A stretch of DNA of 64,000 nucleotides from Rhizomys pruinosus (GCA_009823505.1 VZQC01007120.1:62001-126000), one strand, 5' to 3'; positions 22,980-33,949 are shown, counted from the first letter of the stretch. The notes: generated by a model not told the origin, from the sequence alone. Program-made: numbers and translations.

Positions 22980-23144
22980 TTTCCATCATAGTAAATATTC
23001 TTTATATGATGTCATAAGAACTCCATGTAACCTTTATGTTCTTCCCCCATCAAACCCATAATCCCAGCTTAATCATGAGAAATTCCAACAGAGAAACATT
23101 CTTCAAAACCACAAACCAGTAGTCCTCAAAACTTCCAAGGTCAA
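22980..23144 (+). mobile_element. Ancient interspersed repeat, 5' part (split)
   Basis: CATAATCCCAGCTTAATCATGAG and ACCAGTAGTCCTCAAAAC read like the 3' UTR of an old mammalian L1 as I recall it. The continuation (ACAATGTGGTATTGTGGATG, ATGTATCAATATTGGTTC) appears at 24337-24560, so about 1.2 kb of later insertions separate the halves. Confidence 0.5.
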
Positions 23145-23222
23145 GGTATGGATGAAGCTCAGTTGGTAGAGTACTTGTCCAGCACACAGGATGCCCTGGG
23201 CTGGACTCTCAGTACTGCATTC
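23145..23222 (+). mobile_element. ID-type SINE
   Basis: GGTATGGATGAAGCTCAGTTGGTAGAGTACTTGTCCAGCA with a decayed B box (GGCTGGACTCTCAG) matches the tRNA-Ala/BC1-derived ID head. No long A tail remains. Confidence 0.75.
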
Positions 23223-23404
23223 TATCTTCGGAGTAAACAATTTTCTAATTAGACTTAAGGCCTGCTCACTAGGACAGAATTCATGTCTGGTATTTTAAAC
23301 CTAGCCAAATACCCATGGCTAGAGAAATCACAGATCCTGAAGGAGACTCTACTATTGCCATTTCCCTAAATCGGTATAATTTCTAGCTGTATTCTAAATG
23401 CATA

Positions 23405-24060
23405 TTTGTATACCCACAGACAAGTATAGCTTTCACTACCCCCATCAAAGAAGCTTCTTTTTGGAGCAGATGGAGACAACAGAGGTCCACTGTTGGTTAA
23501 AATGGAGACAATAAGAGGCTGTGGGATGCCCAGCCCTAATTAATACACACACAGTGCAACTCCTAAACCTAAAGCCAAAAGAACATTATGGATGAAGGGG
23601 GCAGAAAGACTGTAAGAGCTAGAGGACCAAGATGCCTGCTATTATAGTCTACCAGGCAGAGCAGAGAAGCTGCAACCATGAAATGTCAACAATATGATAG
23701 CCTAAACAAGACCCATATAATGAAAATACCAGGCGATATGCCAACATGATGGGGGAAATTTCATAAGGTCTCACCTCTAGATGAAAAGCTACAGGCAATC
23801 ACTGACTGCTGAGAAGGAGATGAGTTCCCTGGTAGGTTATCCAATCCCAAGTGGTCAGCCCTAAACACGGGCACCTATGAGAACTACTAAATGGAATCAG
23901 TGAGTTATATGATATGTAACCATAATAATAATTAAAGAAGAGGTCACAAAATTGAGAGGGAATGGGGGGAAGTGGAAAGCGTTAGAGGGGAACTGGGAAG
24001 AGCAGAAATGATGTAAAGGTGGTGTTCATGTATAACAGTCTCAGAAACTAAACAATCATT
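23405..24060 (+). mobile_element. L1-like 3' end
   Basis: Shares CATCAAAGAAGCTTCTT, GGCAGAAAGACTGTAAGAGC and GAATGGGGGGAAGTGG-type text with the elements at 14.6 and 46.9 kb. Ends near TTCATGTATAACAGTCTCAG. Rodent L1 3' UTR is the best reading. Confidence 0.6.
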
Positions 24061-24062
24061 TT

Positions 24063-24200
24063 AAATAATGGAACTCTGTGGTATGTACCTACAACCTCAG
24101 CACTGAGGAGGTAGAAGTAAGAATATCAGAAGGTCAAGGTTACTGAAGGTCAGTCTGGGATACCTGAGACACTGTCTCAAAGAACAAACAAGCAAACAAA
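24063..24200 (+). mobile_element. Old B1-related SINE
   Basis: GTGGTATGTACCTACAACCTCAGCACTGAGGAGGTAG through GAGACACTGTCTCAAAGAAC, followed by an A-rich AACAAACAAGC tail. It is diverged from the younger B1 copies. Confidence 0.7.
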
Positions 24201-24275
24201 AAGAAGAACAATAAAAGAACTCTGGCAAGGTCACCAAAAACAGTTCTGAGAACTTATCAGGGCCAAGAGAAGCCA

Positions 24276-24336
24276 GAAACCTGCATGCAGACAGTACATT
24301 GATACACATACAGAAATAAATAAAATTTTAAAAAAT
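24276..24336 (+). mobile_element. 3' terminal fragment of a B3-type SINE
   Basis: Only the end of a B3 element is present (CCTGCATGCAGACAGTACATTGATACACATAC plus tail): a 5'-truncated insertion. Confidence 0.8.
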
Positions 24337-24560
24337 ATATAAAATACAATGTGGTATTGTGGATGTGATTCTGGGACAAAAAATAGAGCATTGGTTAAAA
24401 ACTAAGGCAATCTGAGTCAAACCCAAATCTTATTTAATAATAATGTATCAATATTGGTTCTATAACTCTAATAAACATGCCATACTAATGTAAGTTGTTA
24501 ATAATATGAGAAACTAGGTGATGATTAGATGAAAACTATTATCTTTAGAATTTTTTCATA
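24337..24560 (+). mobile_element. Ancient interspersed repeat, 3' part (split)
   Basis: Continuation of the element at 22980-23144. CAATGTGGTATTGTGGATG and GTATCAATATTGGTTC fit the same remembered old-LINE 3' consensus in the expected order and orientation. Confidence 0.5.
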
Positions 24561-24710
24561 AAGACTGATTTTAATCAGTCTTAAATGCTGTTCACATTAA
24601 TTAAAAAGGCTGGGACAGAAAGACTACATGAAGTGAGGACTAATTCAATTTTATAGATAAGGTTTCAAAATGCTATCTCAAAAGGAAAAACAAGCAGCTT
24701 TCCTAAAACT

Positions 24711-24968
24711 TAGAAGATTTTTAAAAATATTTTATCTATTATTTTTATTTTATGTGCATGAGTGTATTGCCTGCATGCATGTAAGTGCACCAGTGTCATC
24801 CGATGCCCACAGAGGTCAGAAGAGGACTATGGATTTCCCTGCAACTGGAGCTGTGCAAGGTTGTTAGCCACAATGTTCATGCTAGGAATTGAACCCAGGT
24901 CCTCTGCAGAGCAGCTAGTACTCTTAACTGCTGAGCCACCTCTCCAGTCCCAAACTTTGAAGATTTTT
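24711..24968 (-). mobile_element. Old B3-type SINE, reverse strand, with TSD
   Basis: Antisense copy with GCCTGCATGCATGTAAGTGCACC, AGAGGTCAGAAGAGGAC, GAATTGAACCCAGGTCCTC and CTGAGCCACCTCTCCAG. Flanks AAACTTAGAAGATTTTT (about 24706-24722) and AAACTTTGAAGATTTTT (about 24952-24968) form a near-perfect TSD despite divergence of the body. Confidence 0.9.
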
Positions 24969-25894
24969 GTAAAGTTAACTTAAAAGATATGTGAGCTGTC
25001 ATTTGACTGAAAGTTCTAAACCGTCATGTGGCTGGCTTATTTTTTCCCCATTAATGCAGTTTAGAAAGAGCACTTCCTTGGAGACTCTGGGGAGCATATT
25101 GAGAGTTCTGTTACTCCTCGTCACCGGCTTTAGTGTCAAGTCCCTGTTTTTTAGAGGAGTGATGAGATTATTTCCAACCAGCATTTTATTCTGTTGAAAG
25201 AAAGCAGTCCCTTCTGTTTAGAGCTTGTGTCTTGCAGGGAGCCTGGGTGAACGTTCAGCAATGAAAAGGGCAAGACACACAGGTATGCCTACCCAGCAGC
25301 GCTCTGACCCGGTGGGCTCTGGACGCTGGACTCCGGCTCCGGGTGGAACTGAAGGCTGGAGAATGGCTTCAATAGGGCTGTTGTGGGCAAGGCTGCAGGA
25401 TGCCACATCTCCTTAAGCTGGATAGTCTTGAAACAGCTGGATGTCAGCAAACACACAGGAGAGTTAATAAGGAAAAACAGCTGACAAAAGGAAAGTTTTA
25501 ATGCACAGGAGGATACATTTTAAAAATAAAGCTACTGTTTCTGCTGGAGAGCACTAAAATAGATTCCTTTTGTATCCACATTGAAAGACCTGAATTCCAC
25601 TGTTTTCCCAGACATGAAGGCCTCTGTCTCAGCTTGACAGCCTCTGCTATTCTATCATTCCAAGACACTACACCCCAGCTTCAGGAGCACATACTTCAAC
25701 TATTAGAACAGAGGTGCTAGGTAAGGAACAAGAGCCACCAGTACTTGGAAACCTAGCCACTATTGTGGTAAGCCATGTCGCCCACCATACAGCTTCCCAG
25801 CCAGGTCTAAAGGAGAGTATGCTGCGGTGGTTGGCTCACTGCCTAAAACCTTAGTTAACCCTCTGTCTAGTCTATCCTTTGTCGCACAGCTTAG
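24969..25894. other. Unique sequence
   Basis: No repeat recognised. A GC-richer stretch (25200-25420) contains short open frames on both strands, but I see no defensible exon. Confidence 0.4.
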
Positions 25895-26300
25895 GGCTTC
25901 TGTATCAGCCCAGCTTCCAATGTTATTGCAGAATACCCAAGGCTGAGAAATCTATAAAGAGAAAAGGTGTATTTAACTTACAGTTCTAGAGATTCAAATC
26001 AAGGGTATGATGCTGACATGGGTTTAACTCTAGCATACAGCAGATGTCATGACTGAAACACGGTGAAAAGAGAACAACACATGAAAGGCTGGAAAGACAC
26101 AGAGAATGGAAAGTTTCTTTTAAAAACTGACAAGAATTCCAGAGAATTAATGAATGCCTTCTAAGGGCAGTGCCCCTGTTGACCCAGTTACATCTCATAG
26201 GCCCCGTGTCTTTAGGGTCTATCACCTTCCACAGTGTCACACTGAGGACCAAGCTTCCCACACATGAACCTTTGGAGACACAGTTAAAGTCTGGGCAATT
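25895..26300 (-). mobile_element. MaLR-type LTR, reverse strand
   Basis: CAGAATACCCAAGGCTGAGAAATCTATAAAGAG near one end and CACACTGAGGACCAAGCTTCC plus CACATGAACCTTTGGAGACAC near the other are typical of antisense ORR1/MLT-like LTRs. Diverged, with approximate ends. Confidence 0.65.
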
Positions 26301-26770
26301 TCCAGCAGTCCCTCAGCCTCAGATCCCTTGCAGGAGGCTGTGGCCTCTTTCCTCAGAAGATTCAGTGAGTAATCAGAGATGCTTAGCATAAACTGCTCCA
26401 CACACCACCCCATCCAACTCACTGTAAACCCACTCGTATCCTTTAGTTGAGTGCTTGAGTGCCTGATCATGCATAAATTTTACATTTTCTCACTATATCA
26501 AGTCCCAGATGATACAATTTCCATTTTATCCTTTCAGCTGTCATCCTTCTACTGTTTTAGAGAGTGCCAGTGATAGCTGATGCACAAAGGTATTTTTGTT
26601 AATTTGCAAATGTCAACTGAAAAGTCGTCAAGCATCTTCATCCACAGACAGAGCCTCACAGTACTGCCAATGAGCTCACCCAGACACAGGTCAAAAAGTC
26701 ATATAATGAAACTCACTAGTTTGTAAATTCATTTTCATATCATTTATTGAAAGTAATGGTGAACTCTCCA
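26301..26770. other. Unique sequence
   Basis: Nothing recognised. Confidence 0.35.
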
Positions 26771-26774
26771 GATC

Positions 26775-26960
26775 ACATTTATTAAGCACTTGCTGTTACG
26801 GCAGCTTCTGCTCTACACCATACACCCCCATGTCACTGATCTGCAAGCAGTAATGTGAGCTGACTATAATCACTCTATCTACTTTTAAGAGGAAATGGAG
26901 GTACTGTGGGGCTATAACTGCCTCCAGATCAGACAGTTCTCCACTACAAAACAGGACACA
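26775..26960 (+). mobile_element. MIR-like SINE remnant
   Basis: CACATTTATTAAGCACTTGCTGT followed by an AAGAGGAAATGGAGGTAC region matches the MIR core and 3' order. Very old and gapped. Confidence 0.55.
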
Positions 26961-28024
26961 AAGACGGATCAGTCCACTGGCCTAGCCACTTCTTTTTCTT
27001 AACCTTTGTCTAGCCCCAGCTAGATGAAACACTTCACAGCTTACTAGCAGCAGCTTCAAATAGTTGAAGGTTGTAAGCCAGACAGACTCCAGGCGTTCAT
27101 TTCAGTGACTAAAATGAAGTGATTCAATTCATTTTCAAAATCCTGAATTCGGATTCTGGGGAACTCTGGCCTGCCCTACAGACTTCCACACCCCCCCCCA
27201 TCAGCCAGCCACCCCTGAGGTGACAGCACTCCCTACTAGTCCACCTCCTAGGGCTGGGTGGCCTTGTATTTATTTAGTGTTTCTTACCTCAGTTTTAACT
27301 CTGAATTAGGAAGATAGCATCTATCTTTATTTATGCATATTTGCTTTCTGTACTCAATGGGTCAATTTCACAAGTCAGACTTGAGCTTTTGAAACCCCCT
27401 CATGCTACCTCCCTCTCCAGCTATCATGGCAAGAAGCTCACAGTCCTCCTGGGGTGATTTATTTCTCTCATGTCCAATAGATGAACGGTTACAAAAACAG
27501 ATGCACCGTACCTTCAAGGAGATGCCATGAACAACACTCTGTCCCTCCCTTCAGACCTGAGTATCCCACCCCCCTTCTCCCAAGTAACTGCTAACTTGGT
27601 CTCTGCTTCTCTGTCCCCACCCCCAACATGCAACCTTAGGCATGGAGTGTTTATGATTCATTGGCTCAAATCATTTCGAAGTATAAACCAAGTCACGTCT
27701 GCAGACCTATGAATAACCCAATGCTTTGTTCTGACAGGAGGCCCAACCCCTACAGCCAGCAGGCTGCCCCGCCAGAGCACTGCTCCTCTTGCACACTTTT
27801 TCTTTCATGTTCTTTCTACTCTTATGACCCAAGCGTGCCAGCTTTCTTGCTTGTTCTACATCTGGCCAGTCCCAATGGACCACTGGACCTTCTGCAGCTG
27901 TTCCCTCTTCCCAAAATACTTTGGCCAGCTCTCTCATTATGCAAAAGGACATGGACCCAGAACTTCTCATTCTTCATACTGCCCATTTTTGCTCGGTGGA
28001 CACTGCCACTGTCCTCACTGTATT
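26961..28024. other. Unique sequence with pyrimidine-rich patches
   Basis: C-rich patches (27190, 27560-27620) but no recognisable exon or repeat. Open frames at 27661-28047 run into the SINE T tail and are chance. Confidence 0.4.
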
Positions 28025-28309
28025 CGGAAGAGTTCTTTTTTTTTTAATTTTTTTTATTAATTTTATTTATTTCTGTACGTGTATGAATGTACTGTCTGCA
28101 TGCAAGTGTGTGCACCCGTGTCGTGCAATGCCGCGGAGGTCAGAAGATGGTGTCGGATTCCCCTGGAACTGGATTTCTCCTGGAATTGGAGTTTCAGACG
28201 GTTCTCGGCCGCCATGTGGATGCTGGGGATCAAACCCAGGTCCTCTGTAAGAGCGGTCGGTCGGCGCTCTTAACCGCTAGGCCATCTCTCCAGCCCCGGA
28301 AGAGTTCTT
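28025..28309 (-). mobile_element. Young B3-type SINE, reverse strand, with 13-bp TSD
   Basis: Element 28038-28296 is flanked by the perfect 13-bp repeat CGGAAGAGTTCTT (28025-28037 and 28297-28309). It keeps CpGs and the 17-bp internal duplication. A 4-bp duplication (GGTCGGTCGG) in the head has altered the stretch between the A and B boxes. Confidence 0.95.
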
Positions 28310-28399
28310 AGTAGGTTCTGTGCTACCAAGGATCCCACCTACAGCCTCAGGACACCTACATTATACCTTACACAAACACTCTCCTGAGTCACCACTTCT

Positions 28400-28690
28400 A
28401 AACTCAGATGATATGCACAGTGTGGGTTCTTGATCTGGACTACAATGAGATGCATAGTGTGTGCTTTTGGGTCACTACTAAGATGAAGACTGTTAGTCTG
28501 GATTAAGGTGAGATATACTCTGTGGGCTGATTGTCTGAAGTAGGATATGCTATCCTCTGTAATCTGTAATAAGATGATATTCACACTGTTTGATATTGGT
28601 CTAGACTAAGATGAGATGCACACTGTGGACTGCCAGCCTGGACTAGGCTGAGGTGCACACTTTGGAGTCTTGGTTTTCGGTCCCCAATAG
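28400..28690. repeat. Degenerate minisatellite, ~37-42-bp unit, about eight copies
   Basis: Variants of CTAAGATGAGATGCACACTGTGG recur at roughly 28400, 28440, 28477, 28505, 28540, 28570, 28605 and 28645, each followed by a TTNNGGTCTGG-like segment. Units differ considerably, so the array is old and not homogenised. Confidence 0.8.
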
Positions 28691-28989
28691 CCACAGTGAG
28701 CATACTAGAAGGTAGCTATGCTTGAATTAATGTGTGTCATTGGAAGAGGAATGGGAATAAGAAACTAGGAAACAGTCCCTGCTCCTCCTTCATGGATGTC
28801 TCTCTGTACTTGTCATGATGTCATTCTAAGTAAGAACCCTGCTGGACCATCTTCCACCCATCTTTGTGGCCATTTCCAAGGTGTTTCCTTGGTGACTCAA
28901 CTCTTCCCATTGTCCTTCACTCTTTCTTTGTGGAATCATTTCCTTCTTTTGCATATTTCCATCCTGAGATTCCCACTTTCAGTTGGTTA

Positions 28990-29165
28990 TGTTTTCATCC
29001 TTGTTGGTCAGTGTTCCCTCTTTACTCAAAGTGGCCCATCCTGGCCATTCTGTTGGATACCACAGACTGTTCGTTGTACCACTGGATCTCTTTGATCGCT
29101 TGTAATTTTTATTCATTTATTTTATTACATTTAACACCTTTAAATATTTAAAAATATGTATATAT

Positions 29166-29207
<42 letters not shown>

Positions 29208-29390
29208 GTATATGTATATACTTATTTGTGACAGTCAGTGCATGTATCCACCTTCTGTGAAAATAGAAGCTCATGAGGAAGCAGATCTTTGTTTTTTTTT
29301 TTGTTGATACATCCCAGGCAACTACCATAGTGCCTTGCCCAGGGTCAGCGTGCAATAAATCCTTAGTCACAAATGAATCAGGTCATTCTT
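28990..29390 (+). mobile_element. L2-like LINE remnant with internal microsatellite
   Basis: AGTGCCTTGCCCAGGGTCAGCGTGCAATAAATCC at the end matches the L2 3' terminus (order and AATAAA context). Upstream CTCATGAGGAAGCAGATCTTTG fits the preceding L2 segment. A CA/TA microsatellite interrupts it. Confidence 0.55.
29165..29222. repeat. (CA)n(TA)n microsatellite
   Basis: About 16 CA units followed by TATATATATGTATATGTATATA. This is an alternating purine-pyrimidine tract inside the L2-like sequence. Confidence 0.95.
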
Positions 29391-30535
29391 AGGTTACAAG
29401 AGAAAACGGTCAAGAAGAGTGTCATGCACAAGGCAGATACGACTCACTTTGGTACCATGCTGCTCTTAGACAAAGCCTCCCTCCCAGGCACTAGTTCATT
29501 TGTAGCATGACAACAAGGAAATACTAATTCCTCCAGACACTATGGTTTGTAACAATCTTGATATAGGTCACAAAACAATGACTGTATTATCCTTCTGGAT
29601 TCTCTGTGTCAAGGCTTGGAAGGCACATAATAGAACTGACTGGTCACTGCTCTACAACATGTAGAGCCTTCAACTGAAGATTTGGTGCTAGGGTGACTCA
29701 GTGATCAGAGGCTGACATCAGCTGCAGGCATCTTTATTCACATGTCTGTAGACTGATGCTAGGTAGTTGCTGGAACCACAGCTAGGTTGTTGGTAGAAGT
29801 GCTTTCATGTAGTAGCTAGGTTGTTGGTAGAAGTGCTTTCATGTAGTGCTTTTCCATGTAGGCTGGTTTGAGATCCCGTAAAACATGGCTTGGCTCAGTC
29901 AACATCCTCCAAATAATTGGAAGCCACAGGCCTTTTGTGAGCTAATATCAGAAGCAACACATCATCATTTATGCTGCAGTTAACTGCCAGGCTCACAGAG
30001 AGGACTGACCCATCTGTTGATGGAGAAGCTCTGGACGGAAATATCATAGCCCTGAGCAACTAAGAAATCAGGACAAAATACTATACATTTGTTGGGATCC
30101 TGGAGGAGACAAAAACTTCAGGTTAAAAGAAGGAAATCTGCATTAGGCATGCACACTTAGCTTCATAGTAATATATCATCATTAGTACATTAACTGTGAC
30201 AAATATAACATACTGATGTAAAATGATAGTTACAAAGGAGATTGAAACTTTCTGTCCTGTCTTTATAATGGTTCTAGAAACAAAACCTATGAAACCACCA
30301 CCTAGTGTGAAAGTTAGAGCTTTCATAACAGTATGCATGAACTCAATGTTCTGTCACCCCCTATTTCTATTGTTCAAATAAGATGGTTTCCATACCTACC
30401 TTTTCTTCTTTTTCTGGTAGAATCTGCTTATACGTTCTGAAAGCTACATTTAGTTTCAGACAAATTAATGTTATTTCTTAGTTGACTGATCACTGAACTC
30501 ATTAGCAAGTACATTTAAGAAGATTGAGCCAGGCA
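29391..30535. other. Unique sequence
   Basis: No repeat or gene recognised apart from a perfect 34-bp tandem duplication at 29780-29847. Confidence 0.4.
29780..29847. repeat. Perfect 34-bp tandem duplication
   Basis: The unit starting AGCTAGGTTGTTGGTAGAAG and ending CATGTAGT occurs twice with no difference (29780-29813, 29814-29847). Perfect identity implies a recent event in otherwise unique DNA. Confidence 0.97.
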
Positions 30536-30673
30536 TGGGGGCACATGCCTACAATTCCAGCACTCAGGAGGCAGAAGCAGGAGATCTCTGTGAGATTGAG
30601 GACAGCCTGGTCTACACAGTAAATTCCAGGCCATCTGGGGCTGCAAGGAGACCCTGTTTAAAAAAAAAAAAAA
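30536..30673 (+). mobile_element. B1 SINE
   Basis: GCCAGGCATGGGGGCACATGCC through GGAGACCCTGTTTAAAAA. Complete but without CpGs in the head, hence older than the copy at 10.6 kb. Confidence 0.93.
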
Positions 30674-30808
30674 CACCACTAAAAGAAGATGGTGAAAAGT
30701 AATAAGAAGATAAATATATATTAGCAATTTACTATTGATGATTAATATTTATCAATTATAATTATGTTACATTGATGTAAACAGAATCTAATTTAGCTTT
30801 TCCAACTA

Positions 30809-30964
30809 TTTTTTTTTTTTTGGTCTTTTCAAGACAGGGGCTCCCTGTAGCCCCAGCTGTCCTGGAATTCACTCTGTAGACCAGGCTGGCCTTGAACTCA
30901 CCAAGATCCGCCTGCCTCTACCTCTCAAGTGCTAGGATTAAAGGCGTGTGCCACCACGCCCGGC
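30809..30964 (-). mobile_element. B1 SINE, reverse strand
   Basis: T run, then GGTCTTTTCAAGACAGGGGC to CACCACGCCCGGC. Flanks TCCAACTAT and TCCAACAAT suggest a short TSD. Unlike the composite copies it ends directly at the B1 start and has CTGTAGCCCCAG. Confidence 0.94.
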
Positions 30965-31044
30965 TCCAACAATGTTTATAAACAAACCATATGAGGGTTG
31001 AAGGGCAGTCTTCAGAAGCTTCCTTGGGACTGGCTTATTGTAAT

Positions 31045-31249
31045 GTATCATTTATTTTTATTTTATATAGATGACTGTTTTGCCTGTAAGTATGTGCCTG
31101 GTGCCCAGGGATATCAGAAGACGACTTCAGGTACCATGGAACTGTAGTTACAGATGGTTATAAGCCATCATGTGGGTGTTGGGAACTGCAGCTGGATCCT
31201 CTGCAAAAGCAGAGGTACTCATAACCACTGAGCCATCTCTCCAACCCCA
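31045..31249 (-). mobile_element. Old B3-type SINE, reverse strand
   Basis: ATTTATTTTTATTTTATATAGATG tail, ATATCAGAAGACGACTTCAGG body and AACCACTGAGCCATCTCTCC head. The B box is decayed and there is no internal duplication. Confidence 0.85.
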
Positions 31250-31399
31250 GGATTAAGTTTAAAATTGAGATCTCGATTCACATGCTCTGTACATAAAACA
31301 CAGAATGAGTTCTACATGGAGTTTAAGTATGTTGCCCTTCAAAGCATACGGCAAAGATAAAGACATAAAGCAAATAAATATAAGTAATAGAAACAGGTT

Positions 31400-31630
31400 A
31401 AGAGTAGAACTAAAAGACTAAATGAACTGTGGTTGAAAGTCAATACATACAAGTATTCTTAGAAATGCTGACAGTTGACTGGGACTTTGAAGGACGAACA
31501 GGAGCCTGCCAGGAGGACAAGAGATAGAAGTATAGCAACAGGCAGAATGCTTCCAAGAGATGGAGCAGAGAAGCAAAGTTATGGAGAGCCATAGCAATAT
31601 CAGATCTGGAGAACCCACTCGGGGCCAGCA
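31400..31630 (-). mobile_element. L2-like remnant, reverse strand
   Basis: GGGACTTTGAAGGACGAACAGGAGCCTGCCAGG followed by AGGCAGAATGCTTCC resembles the antisense of an L2 internal segment. Low-complexity support only; very old. Confidence 0.4.
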
Positions 31631-31875
31631 ACAGAAGAAAAAAAGAAACAAGCAACCTCTACACATCTCGTACAAAACTATTCTGTCCACCACAGTAGCC
31701 ACACACCCATCTAATCATTGAGTCCCTAGGACACTCCCAGTCTGGTGTGTGCTGCACTGTAAAGGGCGTATTGGTTTCTCAAGACTTAATAGAAAAAGAA
31801 TGTGTACAGCAGGCCACTACTATCTTTACACTAAACACATTGTAATAATAAAACCTGAAATATTTTCAATTAAAT

Positions 31876-32096
31876 AAAATACATTCTGGGGGCAGGAGAG
31901 ATGGCCTAGTGGTTAAGAGTGCCAACTGCTCTTGCAGCACCCACATGGCGGCTGATAACCGTCTTTGGCTCCAGTTCCAGGGGAATCCAACACCCTCTTC
32001 TGACCTCCGCGGCATTGCACGACATGGGTACACAAACCAACATGCAGATAGTACATTCATACACATAAAAATAGATAAAAAATTAAAAATACATTC
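31876..32096 (+). mobile_element. B3-type SINE lacking its B box, with 11-bp TSD
   Basis: Element 31887-32085 is flanked by AAAATACATTC (31876-31886 and 32086-32096). The sequence jumps from CTGCTCTTGCAG to CACCCACATGGCGG, removing about 22 bp including the GGTTCGATCCC box. CAG trinucleotides at both edges suggest slippage. The A box (TGGCCTAGTGG) is intact and the body has the single, ancestral CTCCAGTTCCAG segment. Confidence 0.93.
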
Positions 32097-32474
32097 CTAA
32101 GCTTAACTTCACTTTAAAAAAGTTTTTTAAGTTTATGCATCCAGCTTACATGGGATTTCTCTTGGATGGTCCTGGTCTAATAGATTACCCTTCCACAAAA
32201 TCCTTCATATCCTCCTCCACAATTTATTTACACAATCTGCAGTTTGGTTGCATCTCTATGCGCCATCTTTAAAGAATGTCATCTCATTAATCTGCAGAAA
32301 AAATGCTAAAGGAGCAACCAAGCTCAGATGAAGCATAATATGGCTTATATTTCTTTTCAGGAACCCAGGAAGACATATTTTTAAATATTCATGTGAGAAG
32401 TGAAAGTAAAGTTTATTATTTCCAAATCCTTATTGATAACTTTCTAAGTATGTAATTATAATTTAATAATGGTT
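32097..32474. other. Unique sequence
   Basis: Nothing recognised. Confidence 0.35.
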
Positions 32475-32555
32475 TGGGGCCAGGGAAAATGTTCAGTGGT
32501 AGAGTGCTTACCTAGCATGTGTAAGGTCCTGGGTTCTATGCATTGTGCCACCAAC
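32475..32555 (+). mobile_element. ID-like SINE
   Basis: GGGAAAATGTTCAGTGGTAGAGTGCTTACCTAGCATGTG plus GGTCCTGGGTTCTATGC match an ID/tRNA-Ala-derived head. The A-rich tail is decayed. Confidence 0.7.
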
Positions 32556-32602
32556 ATTAAAATAAGATAAATAAGTAATCTATCATATGAAAGGTAAGTA
32601 AC

Positions 32603-32871
32603 AGAATCTGGTCTCCAGGGCTGGAGAGATGGCCTAGTGGTTAAGAGAGCCGACTGCTCTTGCAGAGGACCGGGGTTCGATCCCCAGCACCCACATGGCA
32701 GTTGAAAACCATCTTTAACTCCAGTTCCAGGGGAATTTGACCCCCTCTTCTGACCTCCGCGGCATTGCTCAACACAGGTGCACAAACCTGCATGCAGACA
32801 GTAACATTCATACACATACCAAAATAAATAAAATTTAAAAATAATTTAAAAAAAAGAGAATCTGGTCTCCA
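32603..32871 (+). mobile_element. B3-type SINE with 15-bp TSD
   Basis: Element 32618-32856 between perfect copies of AGAATCTGGTCTCCA (32603-32617 and 32857-32871). Pol III boxes are intact (TGGCCTAGTGG, GGTTCGATCCC) and CTCCGCGGCATTGC is present. The CTCCAGTTCCAG segment is single, so it belongs to a subfamily without the 17-bp duplication although it appears young. Confidence 0.95.
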
Positions 32872-33345
32872 AATTCTCCCAGTGATTATTATATGTGGGT
32901 GGTCACAATGCTCAAATGTGTGTTCTACTTAACCTGCAGTGCCTCATGGGTAGTCTTCAGGGTTGTTTAAAGATGCTTATTCCACAGAGCATGGGATTTT
33001 CCTGCTAGTCATACATCCTCACGAAACAGAAAGGAGCATGTTCCCAAGGCTACACACTCAATGATTAAATAGATAGGAGATTTGCTCCCAGATGGCAATT
33101 CCTGTGTAAAGGTTTCTTTGTTTGTGGCCCTTGTGGGTTACACCACATCCACTCGTGCCAGTAGTCACCAAAGGCCAACTCTGTACACTGCTTAAAACAA
33201 GGAGAGCTCTCATAGGGCCGGATTTTAAGTAAATCTTGAACACTGTCTTTGTTTTCCTGGAGGAAATTAACAGATATTTCTAATGTGTGATCTCTCTGCC
33301 CATGTTGATAAAAACTGAATTCATAGATTCTAAACATCATGAATT
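32872..33345. other. Unique sequence
   Basis: Nothing recognised. Confidence 0.35.
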
Positions 33346-33628
33346 GAAATGGAAATGTATGATGGTTTAAATCCTAAATGTCTCCCAAAGGCCATCTGCC
33401 CTAGGTTTGGTCCACTAAGCTTGGCTGGAAGGAGGTATTGGGACTATGACCTCTTCCTTCCTCTGTTTCCACCCTACCACCTGGCCCCTGTCACAGTATT
33501 TTCCTCCTCGCCTAGAGCAAAGGGGTCCATATACCATGGACTGAAACCCTGAAACCAAAATAAATCCTTCCTCCATTTAAGTTGTCTGAGCACTTTGTCT
33601 TACCAATGGAAAGCTAACATGAAACATA
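33346..33628 (+). mobile_element. MT-like MaLR LTR
   Basis: Begins near TGTATGATGGTTTAAATCC and carries CCCAAAGGCCATCTGCC. It ends CCAAAATAAATCCTTCCTCC then TTTAAGTTGTCTGAGCA, the order of an MT/ORR1-type solo LTR with its poly(A) signal. Confidence 0.7.
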
Positions 33629-33633
33629 CAGAC

Positions 33634-33909
33634 AGAAATGGAAATAACAGGGGGCTGCAGAGATGGCCTAGCGGTTAAGAGTGCCGACCGCTCTTACAGA
33701 GGACCCGAGTTCGATCCCCAGCACCCACATGGTGGCTGAGAACCATCTGAAACTCCAATTCCAGGAGAGCTCCAGTTCCAGGGGAATCTGACACCCTCTT
33801 CTGACCTCCGCGGCATTGCATGACACAGGTGCACAAACCTACATGCAGACAGTACACTCATACACATACAAAAATAAATAAAATTAAAAAAAAAAGAAAT
33901 GGAAATAAC
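33634..33909 (+). mobile_element. Young B3-type SINE with 15-bp TSD
   Basis: Element 33649-33894 flanked by AGAAATGGAAATAAC (33634-33648 and 33895-33909). Has the 17-bp internal duplication, an intact A box and GAGTTCGATCCCC. Confidence 0.95.
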
Positions 33910-33949
33910 GATGTTGATCATAATAAAAACATAGTCAGGAAGAGATTTT

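Noticed and set aside
25200..25420. GC-richer stretch as a possible CpG island or first exon
   Set aside because: Only a few CpGs over about 200 bp, no promoter motif and no downstream exon seen.
28400..28690. Possible CRISPR-like or regulatory array of regular repeats
   Set aside because: The units are contiguous and degenerate without unique spacers; this is mammalian DNA, so a decayed minisatellite is the better reading.
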